Origin: Epithemia pelagica
Lineage: Eukaryota > Bacillariophyta > Bacillariophyceae > Surirellales > Surirellaceae
Length of the DNA stretch: 64,000 nt
NCBI GenBank assembly: GCA_946965045.2
Contig: OX337229.1
Span: 2,418,001-2,482,000 of the forward strand
Reading direction: 5' to 3'
Of this stretch, positions 50,333 through 61,400 are shown in pieces; positions within the stretch are counted from its first letter, which is position 1; every line of letters begins with the position of its first letter. The notes under the pieces were generated by a model. That model was not told the origin of the DNA. It searched no databases and worked only from the letters and a program-made list of their open reading frames with translations. The translations under genes were made by a program, and so were the position numbers.

Positions 50333-53300
50333 CTAGTTGTTACCCTTTTTCTCTCGAATTCTACGCATGCGTTCTTGGTGTCGCTCCATGGCCATTTCAT
50401 TGCGCTTCTGCACGGAAACAGGAGCAGCAGCCGATGCCGAGGCTCCTTCGTATCGTTGTGTCATCTTCTCAAGGAGAAGCGACTCCTTGCCCTTGAATTT
50501 CTCCATGATAATGTCGATGCGATCAACTTTTCCACTATCATACTTCTCCAAGAGTTCAAGAACCTTCGTTCGAACCTCGTCCGCCCCTGCTTGACTTTCT
50601 TCCGGTGGAGCAGCAACATCTTTGTTGGGTCTCGCAATTGGTTTCGAGCGGGGAAGAGACGATGAGGAGGAGTTCGTCGCTGCTCCACTTCTTGCCCCAA
50701 GAACTTGGTCTCGACGAGAGCGGACTGCGGCAGCCGCGGATGCATTTTGGTTTTGCCGCATCTGTTTCTTAACATTCTCGAGTTCGTTCTCTTTGTCCTC
50801 CATTTGCTTTTCAAGGCTCTGGAGTTTCCCTGCTGACTTTGCTAGCTGCTGTTGGACTATACGGAGCTCTTTCCTAGACTTGTCCAATTCCTCCATGGCG
50901 TCCTCCCGTGCCGATTTCTCTTTTTCCCATCGTTTGGCCATATCAGCATTGTTCTTTCGGAGGACTTCCAATGTTTTCGTGTCCGACTTGTTTTGTTGCC
51001 GGGTCTTGGACAAATTTGCGAGTTTGTCTTGGACACGAGTATTATCTCTCTTGAGTGACATCAGTTGGCCCTCGGTCCTCTCCTTGGCGCGTGTGAGCGA
51101 GCGCATTTCTTCGGTTAATGCCTTGACAGTCTCTTCCAAGTTCTTCGACGTAACATTTCTCTGCGCGGCTCCAATCTGAATTCGCCGTACGCGGGTTGCG
51201 AATTGGAGGGCGTGGACGGATTCGTCGTGAGATAGATCCACGGGAGAAATCGCTGCGACCATCATAGTTCTCGAGTTTCCACCCAGAGAATCTTGTAGCA
51301 AGTACGTAAGCTTTGAGTCACGATATGGGACGTGGGAGGACTTTCGGTCGAGAGCTTCCATGACATTTCCAAGAGCTGACAGACTCTTATTGATGAAACC
51401 AGCCTCTTTCAGTTGATCACCTTCCACCTTACTTTTCCTGACTCGCTCAGATCCGGCAAGATCGACCAAATACAGGGTTCCCTTATTCTGCTGGGCATCA
51501 CCAATACCAGAGTATACGTCGACAATCAGTACCATGTGTGAACGACTACTGTGTTCATTCATGTCGGTAGACGCAGTGGCTCTGTTACTGTTACCACGTT
51601 TCAACAGGTCCATGACTTCTTGAATACTTGTCACCTTCTCTTTCGTGAGGTTTGGAACCTCGATCCTTCCGTTCTTCTCGCGACGCACATCCAATGACGC
51701 CTTGCCGCCAGCCTTCATTGCGCCCTCCTTTTTATCTGCCATTGTCGCTCCACCATCAGACGTGAGCAAGTCATAAACTTCATCGTTGTAGATTTCCAGC
51801 ATTCCAAGTTCAAGTGAAAAAGTGAACGACACTTGTTCGGCAGGCTGCTCGGGATTGTCGCTCACAAACATCTCCGCAGCACGTTGTTGTTGGGCACGAA
51901 GACTGAGAAGGTGGAAAATCTTTTGGATCGTTCGGTAGCTGATACCGTATTGATTGTTCTCTGAAAGTCCTTCCATGGTAAAAGTTTTACCACTTCCTGT
52001 TTGACCATAGGCAAAAATACAGGCGTTGTAGCCATCCACAACAGAGAGCGCCAAAGGTTCAACGTCCTGGAACACACGTTGTTGCGACTGATCTGGACCC
52101 CAAACACGATCGAATGCAAAACTCTTCCACTTATTCGTGCGTTCATCAAAACAACCGACTTCAGTTTCACTGAGAGCCTCAACGACAGTTTTGCTTCCGG
52201 CTTGCATTTCTCCGACAGTTAGCGGACGGATACGACAGTACACTTGAATATTCCCTTGCAAATGAAGCATTTTACTCAGGAGTTGAGCATTGTATTCTCG
52301 CTGATCCTTCACTTTCTTGTCCAAATTCTTGATCTCTTTCGCCATCAATTCGGTATCGTTGGATTTGATGACGGAATCAATTTTGGAAGCTTCCGTGTCA
52401 TCAATTTCCATTGCTTCGGATCCCTTTTCTTTGCTGGCGAGCGAACTTAGACGCGACATTTGAGTGACCACAGCGGTTTCACCCCCATTCGAGAACAATT
52501 CTTTTTGCAGAATCTTTAGATCGGACTCCAGTCGCTTACTTCTCACTTCCGCCATGCGTTTTTGATCCATTAGAGCATCGTAGTCTTTCTGCAACTTGTT
52601 CAACTTTTTGGTCTCCTCGTCCAGACGCTGTTTCAACCGCATGACCGAGGTGGGTGAGTTGGAGCGTGCCCTCGGTCGATCAATCGATCGAACTTGTCGA
52701 GGTGTGGGTGCCTCGTCCATATTCAAAAGCTCTTCCCTATCAATGCTTTCGGTGGAAATAGTCTTTGCCATGGGAGTTTTGGCAGTTTTCTCAGGGAACG
52801 ACATGGCTTTGGCCGCACTCTCTTTCTCACGTCGAAGCACAATAACATTTGCTTCTGCTTCCGCCAACTGTCCCTTGGTGATGTGCAGGTCATTCTCAAG
52901 CTTGAGCACCCGATCCTCGGTCGTCTTTATTCGTTCTTCAAAAGTGGCGGTCAGGGACGCCAGTTCCGTGTCCTTGTCCGACAATTCGGTCTTTAGTCGG
53001 GCCAGTTGCGACTGCAACTGCTTCACGAGCTCACTTTCGGCATCCGCCACACCTTGTGTCTGACGATCTTTGGCGGCCGCTAGTTCCACCTCGGTTTCGT
53101 CCACCTTTTGTTGCAGTGTTTGGTTTTCTTCCGACAGCTTGTCCAACTGCTCTTTCATTTGTTTGATTTCATGTTCCGAGTCGGAACGCATTTCGTTTTT
53201 CATTTGATTGGCCATTTCGTCCATGCCCTGTCGTTTCGCTTCTTTCTTGGCTTCATCGAATCTCGAGTTGACGGCATCGAGTTCGTCAATGACACTTTGA

Positions 53301-54559
53301 TAATCCTCGCGTGAATTCTGCAGGGCTTGCTCCAGGGCCAACAGTTCATCGCGAAGTTTGCCATTTTCCTCATTGGCCGCCTTGACCGTCGAGGCCACCA
53401 TTGCCGCTTCCCCGAGTCGGGCGTTGGAAGACGCCTCGGCTTCTTTCACCTTGATTTGAAGTGCATTGACATCTTCCCGATGCTTGGCCCGAGCTTCTTC
53501 GAGGGCCATAATGACAGCCTTGGAATCTTGTTCCACGGCCTGAAGCTCCTCCTGTTGCAATTGGCATTCCTCACGGGCCAAGGTCAATTCTTCCTTGGTC
53601 AAATCCAAATCATCCCGGACGCGTTGACTTTCCGCGAGCAAGTCGGCATTTTCCGCTTGCAGATTGCGAATCAAGTCCTCGTCCTCCTCGCTCCGCTTGT
53701 GTTGTTCCAGTTCGGCCAAGGAGGCTTGGTATTGCTTGATTTTGGTTTCCCCATCGCCCAGTCGTTTTTCCGTCTCAATGAGTTGTTCCGTCACTAATTC
53801 TAATTCTTCCTCCAACTTTTTGACATATTCGTCATTCACCGGAGGCTCGGCCGCTTCCGCGGCGACGGGAGCTGCTGCTCCATTTTGGTCGGGGGTTTTG
53901 CCAGTTTCTTCCGCCTTGGCTTGTGCCAACAAAACTTCTTGTTGGGATGCCTCGAGTTCGGTTCGAACTCCCGCCAGCTCATCTTGCAGTTGCTGTTTTT
54001 CAACCTCCAGTTCCAGCTTGGACTCTTCCAATTCATTTTCCTTAAAGGCGAGTTCCTCGTGGACAAAGTCACACTCTTCCCGCAAATGATGGAGGGACTG
54101 CTCCATTTCACGGACCCGTTGATCGGCTTCATCTTGCGCCTGTTCGGCGGTCCGGCGAAGTTTTTGTTCTTCCTTGAGCTTTTGTCGAGACTCGGTCAAG
54201 GATGCCTCGAGCGATGTCAATTGAGGCGAAATGGTCTCCAACTGCGACGACAAGGCGGCGTTGGCGGCCGTGGATTCCGCCAATTTTTCCTCTGCAAAAC
54301 ATAATAATCAATATATGAAAGGCATTCGGGGGTGACACCACAAGAATCCAGGACAAAACATGAGACGACCATTCTTCTTGTTTGTGGGTCGGGTGACACA
54401 GTTACGACGACGACAACAAAACTTACGCATTTTGGCCAATTCGGCATCGAGCTCTTCCTCCAACTCACGAGAGGATGCAATGTATTCATCAAAGGCACTT
54501 TGCAGAGCTACCAGCTCGGCCTCCCGCTCGGCAATGGTTGCAGGAAAGGCGGACGGCAT
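50333..54559 (-). CDS. Kinesin-14-like motor with NudE-like N-terminus
   Basis: Exons 54559-54427 and 54291-50333, joined by a 135-bp GT-AG intron in phase 1, giving 1363 residues. Residues 1-75 (LQSAFDEYIASSRELEEELD and the following coil) resemble the N-terminal coil of NudE/Nudel dynein regulators. A long coiled coil (75-720) leads to KMLHLQGNIQVYCRIRPL, the neck-motor junction typical of kinesin-14. The motor spans about 723-1081, with P-loop GQTGSGKT near 806, SSRSHM and DLAGSE. A further coiled coil and a basic tail (1090-1363) follow, so the motor is internal rather than C-terminal. Kinesin-14 motors move towards microtubule minus ends and shape spindles. It is divergent to the gene at 55029. 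Confidence 0.87.
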
Positions 54560-55028
54560 GGTGCAATCGTCGTCTTTTGTGCTGCTGCCAACTAACTACC
54601 TGCGTCACAAACGACTGTTGGTTGTGTGTGTCTGTTGTGCCAGTCGTTTTCCAAACTTTCGATACAGCAGTTGGGTTTCCCCACAAGGGTCGTTCGTTGG
54701 TGTCCCAAACCGCAGGCTACAGGCGGGTTGTCGTTCTCACTGCACCGCCGTGTGTGGTGGTCTGGAAGAACAGAGAGGGACCCGTTGTCGTTGTGCGGTT
54801 GAGTTTTGGAAAATTGTTGTTGTGGCGCATCAACAGGTTCATTGGTTGGGTGTCTGTTGGGCGCGGGTTTTCGGCATTTTTTCGATCTGCCCGTGTGTAC
54901 ACTTCGTGCCTATACGAATACATTTTAACAAATAGTAAATTCGACTATATTACTTTATGTACTACAGTCATAAGACTGGATGACAAGTTTTCGCAGCGAA
55001 TGACGACTGACCATCTTCAGGCGATAGG
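54560..55028. other. Divergent promoter region
   Basis: About 470 bases; no gene supported. Confidence 0.4.
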
Positions 55029-55664
55029 ATGGTACCTCCACCGTGGGAACCCTTTACCGTGTGGACGCTCCAGCGAGACTATGAGGATGCCATTTTATCT
55101 CTCAACAAGCACCACCACCACGCATCCTCCTCCTCTGGCAATGATATAATCAACCGTGCGACACGGCAAACGGTGCACCACGAGTTGGAGCAATTGCTCG
55201 TGTGTTGCCAGTTGCTCCTCCAGATCCACCATCATCACGAGGAAGGCACCGAGTGTCGTCTCACCGAGCATCAAGCCGTGACCATTCACACCACGCGTTC
55301 ACGGTGTGAGTGCTTGCTTCAACTCTTGGAATCGATGCATCCAGATGCGGGGATGGATGCTAGTAGAGTTAGCGATCTCACCCAACTCCAGGTAAAACAC
55401 ATGGGACGAGGTCGCTTTACCTGGCATAAGGTGGAGACCGACATTGACTTGTCCGGAGCCAAGTTGGACGAAGAAGAGCGAGATCTTTGGGCCATGGCCA
55501 CGACGCCCATTCCCTCGGAAGGAAACGAGTGTCTAGATCCTTCCCCAAAAGAACCACCACCACAACCACAAGGAGTCTTGTATGAGACGGTGAAAACGCT
55601 GTGGGATGCCCCCGAATACGACCGTGTAGAAGCTTCCAAACGAAACCTCTCCACAAATGGATAA
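55029..55664 (+). CDS. Unrecognised 211-aa protein
   Basis: The frame is open from ATG 55029, and its 3' end is only 12 bases from the convergent Nudix gene. The protein has helical, Leu-rich segments, two His runs and an acidic middle (ETDIDLSGAKLDEEERDLWA). No signal, membrane segment or known domain is visible. Coding is supported by length and mixed composition only. I cannot assign a function. Confidence 0.55.
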   Translation: MVPPPWEPFTVWTLQRDYEDAILSLNKHHHHASSSSGNDIINRATRQTVHHELEQLLVCCQLLLQIHHHHEEGTECRLTEHQAVTIHTTRSRCECLLQLLESMHPDAGMDASRVSDLTQLQVKHMGRGRFTWHKVETDIDLSGAKLDEEERDLWAMATTPIPSEGNECLDPSPKEPPPQPQGVLYETVKTLWDAPEYDRVEASKRNLSTNG

Positions 55665-55676
55665 CGTGCATTTGGG

Positions 55677-56582
55677 TCACGGATTTTCTTTGTTTTCTTC
55701 TTCTTCGTCGTCTTGTTGTTGTGTGTCATACAGTTCGGGCCGCAATAATTTGTGTAGAAGGGGCCGTAGAATGTAGGCCGTGAGACCCCAAATGTCTCCT
55801 TGTGCGGTGGGAAAGACGGGTCCATGACGGAGCCGAAATCGATTGGGCGGCAACACCCGACTCGTTTCCACCTCCAAGAGCGTTTGAATCGATACAGCAA
55901 AGACGTGTTCCACTTCGTCGGGCGATCCGGGAAAAATATCGTCCAGTGTGGCATGGGAGAGCTGGGGATGCCATAAGACGCCCACCACGGGCGTAATGGG
56001 AGGTCCTTTGAGAAAAGACAATTGACTGGTGGGACCGAGAATTTCAATGGGATGGTCGTCCCAAAATCCGGGCCGGGGCAAGAGTTCTTCGGCCGTTTCC
56101 CTTAAGGCTGTATGGACGACGGACGCATCCGTGGCATCCACATGGCCGCCCGGAAAGGAAATTTCGGCCGCATGGCGTCGGAGGCGGGACGACCGACGCG
56201 TAAACAAGACGGACGATTCGCCATCCACCGTACACAGCAACACGAGGACGGCCGCCTGTTTTTGGTTCTGGTTGTTCTTGGTGTGGTGGTGATGGTGGTG
56301 ATGGTGGTCCTTGTGGTGGTGGGGGGTTCGGGAAACCGAGGACTTAAAGAGTGGAAATTCGCCGTGTTCATTCAAACAAGCTTGAAACCGATGCACCACG
56401 GCAGGCCATTGTTCGCGCAACTGACATGGTGGATTCGTTGTTGTCGTGGTGGGTGCCTTGTTGTGGGCCGACACGGAAAAGAGCCTCTGCGCCAGTCGAT
56501 GCGCCATCATGGTCCATATGATGGGAAAAAGTATACACCGCGTCGTCATCGGCGCCAGGATAGGAAAGCATCTAAGTCGCAT
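55677..56582 (-). CDS. Nudix hydrolase, CoA-diphosphatase type (NUDT7/8-like)
   Basis: The single-exon product has 301 residues from the first ATG; MMAHRLAQRLFSVSAHNK from Met25/26 would be a mitochondrial-type presequence. The Nudix box is GGHVDATDASVVHTALRETAEELL (written with the catalytic Glu in REtAEE), preceded by LLFTRRSSRLRRHAAEISFP, the pattern of CoA diphosphatases (NudL, NUDT7/8) that cleave CoA to 3',5'-ADP and 4'-phosphopantetheine. The C-terminus is acidic. It is convergent with the unknown gene at 55029 and close to a divergent plastid-type gene. Confidence 0.88.
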   Translation of the reverse strand: MRLRCFPILAPMTTRCILFPIIWTMMAHRLAQRLFSVSAHNKAPTTTTTNPPCQLREQWPAVVHRFQACLNEHGEFPLFKSSVSRTPHHHKDHHHHHHHHTKNNQNQKQAAVLVLLCTVDGESSVLFTRRSSRLRRHAAEISFPGGHVDATDASVVHTALRETAEELLPRPGFWDDHPIEILGPTSQLSFLKGPPITPVVGVLWHPQLSHATLDDIFPGSPDEVEHVFAVSIQTLLEVETSRVLPPNRFRLRHGPVFPTAQGDIWGLTAYILRPLLHKLLRPELYDTQQQDDEEEENKENP

Positions 56583-57029
56583 TTCGATCGCTTTCAGAAA
56601 TTGCGTCGCACCTCAGTCACCACGCGCCCAGACCCACATGCCAATCTCGCGCAACGCCACCACCTCATCCTCCCGGAACTCCATCGATGGGCATGATGGC
56701 GGTATAAAAGAACGCTCTTCAGCAGCATGTTTCTCAGACTTGTACGGTGAAGCAGCTCTCCACAAACGGCAGGAGCAGAGACGTGATGGCCTCACTGAGG
56801 AAAACAGAGCGAACCACAATCGATAGTCCATCATTGCCTTGCTGCCGATAGTTTGGAACAGTCCAGAACGTCCTGGGACGACGATACGGCAATCCATCCA
56901 GTCACGGCCATTACCAGCGTGCACCTTGACGACCAAACACCACCTCGATACAAAACGCCACGCGCATTTGGCAGTCACTCACGGACAATGCCACACAGTC
57001 CATTGTCCTTTGGTTGGCGTGATGGCGGC
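56583..57029. other. Divergent promoter region
   Basis: About 450 bases between the Nudix gene and the plastid-type gene. An in-frame ATG at 56853 exists, but the signal peptide begins at 57030. Confidence 0.4.
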
Positions 57030-58328
57030 ATGGATACGGTCCTGCGGTCCTTGGTATTCCTGGTCCTTGCATCTTGGACGACGGACCAAACCAGGGTGGT
57101 GTCCTCCTTTGCCTGGTTGGGGCCTCGGTCGTTCTCCCATGCCCACCACCCACGCTCGTCGTCACGGATCCTACGACGATTATGGTGTTCCACGACGACC
57201 ACAAGATCGGTTGCGTCGACCGCAGGCCACCACAATGACACGTTGCTGGCACATGCGACACAACAAGAACAAGAACCACAAGCCACCAACACCTTCACGA
57301 CTTCTACCACTACTACTACTACGTCGTCGTCGTCGTCGTCCCAATGGATGAATGGTGGAGACTCGGCCTCTCGCGACCACCACCATCGACCGATTCGAGA
57401 CATGATTCATCAACGACCGGAACATTTGGGTATGCGACGACAAATGCTCCCTGCTTTGGAATTATTGGAATGCGTACGGCGACAAGGTCCAGCCGTGGAT
57501 GGAACCAAGACCCATGTCGATACTAATACATCCTCCATCGAAGAACCACAGGGAACTGCCACCTTGGGAGATATCATGAACCATGGATTGGTCACACACC
57601 ACACTCTGAAAACAGCAGCATCACCATTGACCAGCACTACCGGACCCTCCCACTCCCCACTGTCGTCGTCGTCGTCATCGTCGTCATTACGGTCGTCCCC
57701 ACAACCACAATCCTTGGCGCAACACTATGGATTTGACAATCCCTTGGATCGCATGGTATTGACTGCCAATGGCAATTTGCAACGACTCATTTCCAGTTAT
57801 TACGATTCGACCGTTTCCGTCCATGTCCATCATTGTACCCCACGACGACAAGCACCAGCACACGTCGCATCCCCCACGCATCCTCCTACACCATCCTCGT
57901 CCATGCACAGTCCAGTCGTCACGTGGGATCGTGTCGTTCATTTACAGGTATGGGATCAAACCTTTTGTACCGCCACATCAGTCATTACCGTACGAGATCC
58001 CTTGTGTGTGACCTTGGTCGAATCGGGACAAGTCGGATTGGGACAACTCTTTCGATACTTGGATTTGCTCCCCGAATTTGAACTGGTCCATGCCGGACAC
58101 TACTACGACACGGAACCAGACAACACGAACAAGAACAACAACCACAACACACGTACTGGTGCCGGCAATAACAATAACAACAACCACAAGGCTCCTCCTC
58201 CAACACCACACGGTGGCGGCGGTGGATTTTGGAGAGAGTACAGATTGGAATGTCCAGAACTCTCCTGTCGAATTCGCGAAGACTTTGTTCCAGGATTATG
58301 GACCTTGCAAAAACCATCCAAGTCCTAG
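57030..58328 (+). CDS. Plastid-type Ycf21/DUF98 (chorismate lyase-like) protein
   Basis: From the ATG at 57030 the product has 432 residues. It begins with a signal peptide (MDTVLRSLVFLVLASWTT) and VSSFAWLGP, an ASAFAP-like site, then an Arg/Ser/Thr-rich transit stretch. The C-terminal half resembles Ycf21/DUF98 proteins: LDRMVLTANGNLQRLISSYY, then a strand-rich DRVVHLQVWDQTFCTATSVI, GQVGLGQLFRYLDLLPEFEL and WREYRLECPELSCRIREDF. Proteins of this family include chorismate lyases, which release 4-hydroxybenzoate. Assignment is by pattern only; the activity could differ. Asn/Thr/Pro-rich low-complexity inserts break up the domain. Confidence 0.6.
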   Translation: MDTVLRSLVFLVLASWTTDQTRVVSSFAWLGPRSFSHAHHPRSSSRILRRLWCSTTTTRSVASTAGHHNDTLLAHATQQEQEPQATNTFTTSTTTTTTSSSSSSQWMNGGDSASRDHHHRPIRDMIHQRPEHLGMRRQMLPALELLECVRRQGPAVDGTKTHVDTNTSSIEEPQGTATLGDIMNHGLVTHHTLKTAASPLTSTTGPSHSPLSSSSSSSSLRSSPQPQSLAQHYGFDNPLDRMVLTANGNLQRLISSYYDSTVSVHVHHCTPRRQAPAHVASPTHPPTPSSSMHSPVVTWDRVVHLQVWDQTFCTATSVITVRDPLCVTLVESGQVGLGQLFRYLDLLPEFELVHAGHYYDTEPDNTNKNNNHNTRTGAGNNNNNNHKAPPPTPHGGGGGFWREYRLECPELSCRIREDFVPGLWTLQKPSKS

Positions 58329-58422
58329 TAGCCTAGTGCGCTTCCAATGGTGGCCAACGAAGCAATGTACAAAGAATTGTAACCTTAATTGCTATACCGC
58401 GTACGGTCGGTCGTCCCCCGGT

Positions 58423-61400
58423 TTAATTCTTTCTTCTTCCCCCTCGACTGGCGAGCTGTAGTTGGTTTTTCCTTCTCCGGTTCACACCTCCACCATTGTT
58501 GTTGGTGGTAGAATGGCTTCGTTGCTTTTGGTCAATTGCCTCCCTGGCCCATTGGGCCTTTTCTTGAACCATGGTCTTTTCGGAACGCGCGGCCTCGTCA
58601 ATTAATTTGTCGGCAAATTCCGACTCCAACTCCTTTCGTACGTCCCGGACGTCACCCAACTCTCGGGCAATATCCCCCAACAAGGCAACCGCTTTGTGGA
58701 GCACTGCATCATCCTTGGTGCGGTCCGTGGCCAAGGAACTGAGAAACACGAGAACGTGCGGTGCGTGCGGAACAAAGGCCTGCACGGACTGACCTTCGGC
58801 CAGTCCCACAAGAATACCCGAGTAGGCTTCCAAGACGGAGCCTCGCAGCTTGTTCCAAAACTCAAAGACGGAACACCAAAGCTTATTTGTAAACGCAATC
58901 ATATCTTCATTGTTGAGATGGGGTTGCTGCTGAGAAGCTTGCATAAGCGCCATCATGGTTGGCTCCATGTACGGCTGGAACGCAGCACCAATCGAGAGGG
59001 CCATGTCTCCGAAACAGGAGATTGCTGCAGCCTTTACATCGCGGTCTTTTGCTGACCCTTCCCGAATCATGTGGAACAGAGCTTGCATCAGGTCATCTGC
59101 ATATGGTTGGATCAAGGGCCCAAGGCTTCCGCACAAATCGACAACCACGCCGGTGCAGATTGTGCTCAAACTGCCCTCGAAACTGCGCAATCCTGTCAAA
59201 AGCAATGGCATAAAATCATCCAAGTAGGTCTATGAACACAGAGAGTGAACAGGTGAGTATTTTCGAAAGGGAAAGAAGTATATTTTCCAAAGCCATTTGA
59301 TAGGAACGTACCGCAAACTCATCTTCGAGGCGATACACAATACTCCCAATGGCCATAAAGACCTCTTCTTCAGCATTGCGTACACGTAGTCCCTGCAGGA
59401 GCACCTTCATGATATGCTCTGTATGTCTCAGGACAGTGTTCTTTTCCATGCGATTGTACAAAACTTGGGTCAGAGCACCGAGCTGTCCAACCATTTGAGC
59501 TCGGAAGGTGCTCTCCACAGTTTGGAGCTTCAGAGTACCGTCCAGAGCAGTTGTCACGGTTCGGACCAGCATTTCATCCCGCTTCAAAGAACCCTCGTTT
59601 AGCTCAGCAACAGATTCATTGCTTGCCGAACTGAGGTCATTACATGTGGTCAAGAGTAAGCTTCTACTATTCTCGCTCTCTGTCAAAGCCGCGCTCAAAG
59701 AAACGCATGATGCTTGAATTTCTTCAACTTCGGTGTTCAAGGCTTTCTCACGGTTATTGTTGGACGAGAGGATTGCTTTTGCATCACCAAGCTCCTCTCT
59801 CAAAGTTTTGCGTTCCTTTTCTAGGGCACTCATACTGTCACGCAGAACCAGTCGTTCGTAATCTGAAACGTTGAATTCATTCTTCAAGACTTCCCTCTTC
59901 TCGTTGATCAGAACTTCGATCATGCTGTCATCTAAAGGCTCACCGTGATCCTGTGATGCGGTCAGCTTCGATCGAAGACATTCAACTTTCACATTTGGCG
60001 CGTTCCCATCGTCCTTCTCGGTTTGTTGAAACGACTCATTCTTTTCTTTAAAATCTCTTTCCAGGTCATCAATAACATGGGTCAATAGATCACGCTCTTT
60101 CGTCATTCGTCTCAGTTTATCGAGAGCATCTTCTTTCGCTTTTTCTTCGAGTTCATTCATCACGGTCATCTTCACCAATTCCTCTTTGAGCGATTCATTT
60201 GATGTTTCTGCCTTCTCCAAAGATGCAACCATATCCTCGAGCATTGTGTTGACACTATCGCATGCGACGAGAGCTTCATCTTTCTCCTCCTTCACCACTT
60301 CCAATTGATTTTGCATGGCCTCCAGGCGTGCTTTCATATCCTCGTTTTCCGACATGGCTTCTTTCCTCTCTTCGTTCGCTTGAACAAGTTCATGATCATG
60401 TTTCACACTCATTTTGCCTTGCTCACGAACTGCAGTGTCTAGTGTCTCCTGAAGTATCTCGATTTCTTCCGTTTTCTCTTCAATAGCCTTCAAATGAAGA
60501 ATTTTCATGTGCTCAATTTCCTCGCATTGTTGCTGTTGCTCACACCGACACTCTTCCAGCTTTTCTTTCTGCTCGTTCATTTCATCTTCCATGCGCTGCG
60601 TGGTCAATTTCATAGAATCCACTATCTCGAGTATCTGATCCTTTTCATTGCGAACAGAACTGAGATCCGATTCAAGACGTTCGATTTCTTTGTCTTTGAT
60701 TAGCAAGAGATCAGCCGACTTTTTGAAACGGTCTTCAGATTCTTGTTCAAGTTGATTGCTGGCAGTCGTCTTAGTTGTGAGGTCATCCTTTAGTTTTTGA
60801 ATCTCTTCGTCTTTTTGTTTTGCTATTTCTGATACTTCACTCTTGGCATTCTCAAGTTCCTCTTGCAGCCGCCGAATCTCTTCATCCCTACACTTTTCGA
60901 TTTCCGATATGTGATCCTTCGCCCTTTCGAGCTCCTGTTTCAACTCGCTGATCTCTTCATCCTTCAGCTTTGTCGCTTCAAATGTGGTTGTCTTGTTCTG
61001 TTCAAGCTCATCCTGAAGCTGTTGAGGCTGGTGTTCTTTATCTTCCACTGTCTCCGAAGACACACTCTGGACTGGAAGGATTTCATCTTCCGCATCTTGC
61101 GGCGCTTTGCTGTCGAGCTTCTGTTCTGATAGTAATTGAGATAGTCGTTCGTTCTCGTTCTTCACTGTTTCGAGTTCTTTTTGAAGTATCTCCAATCTGA
61201 GGTCATTTTCCTGTCGCTTTTCGTTCCTCTGTGGTGTTTGTGCACGGCGTGTCGGTGTTGTTACGGTTTTGTGTTTGGATTTCTCGAACTGCTCTTTGAC
61301 GGATGCAAGTTGCCCTTGCAGTTTCTTGAACTCTTCATCTCTCTTTCTTCCTGTTACGGGTGACGGCCTAGATGTCTGGTTGAGCCTGTCTTTCATTCGC

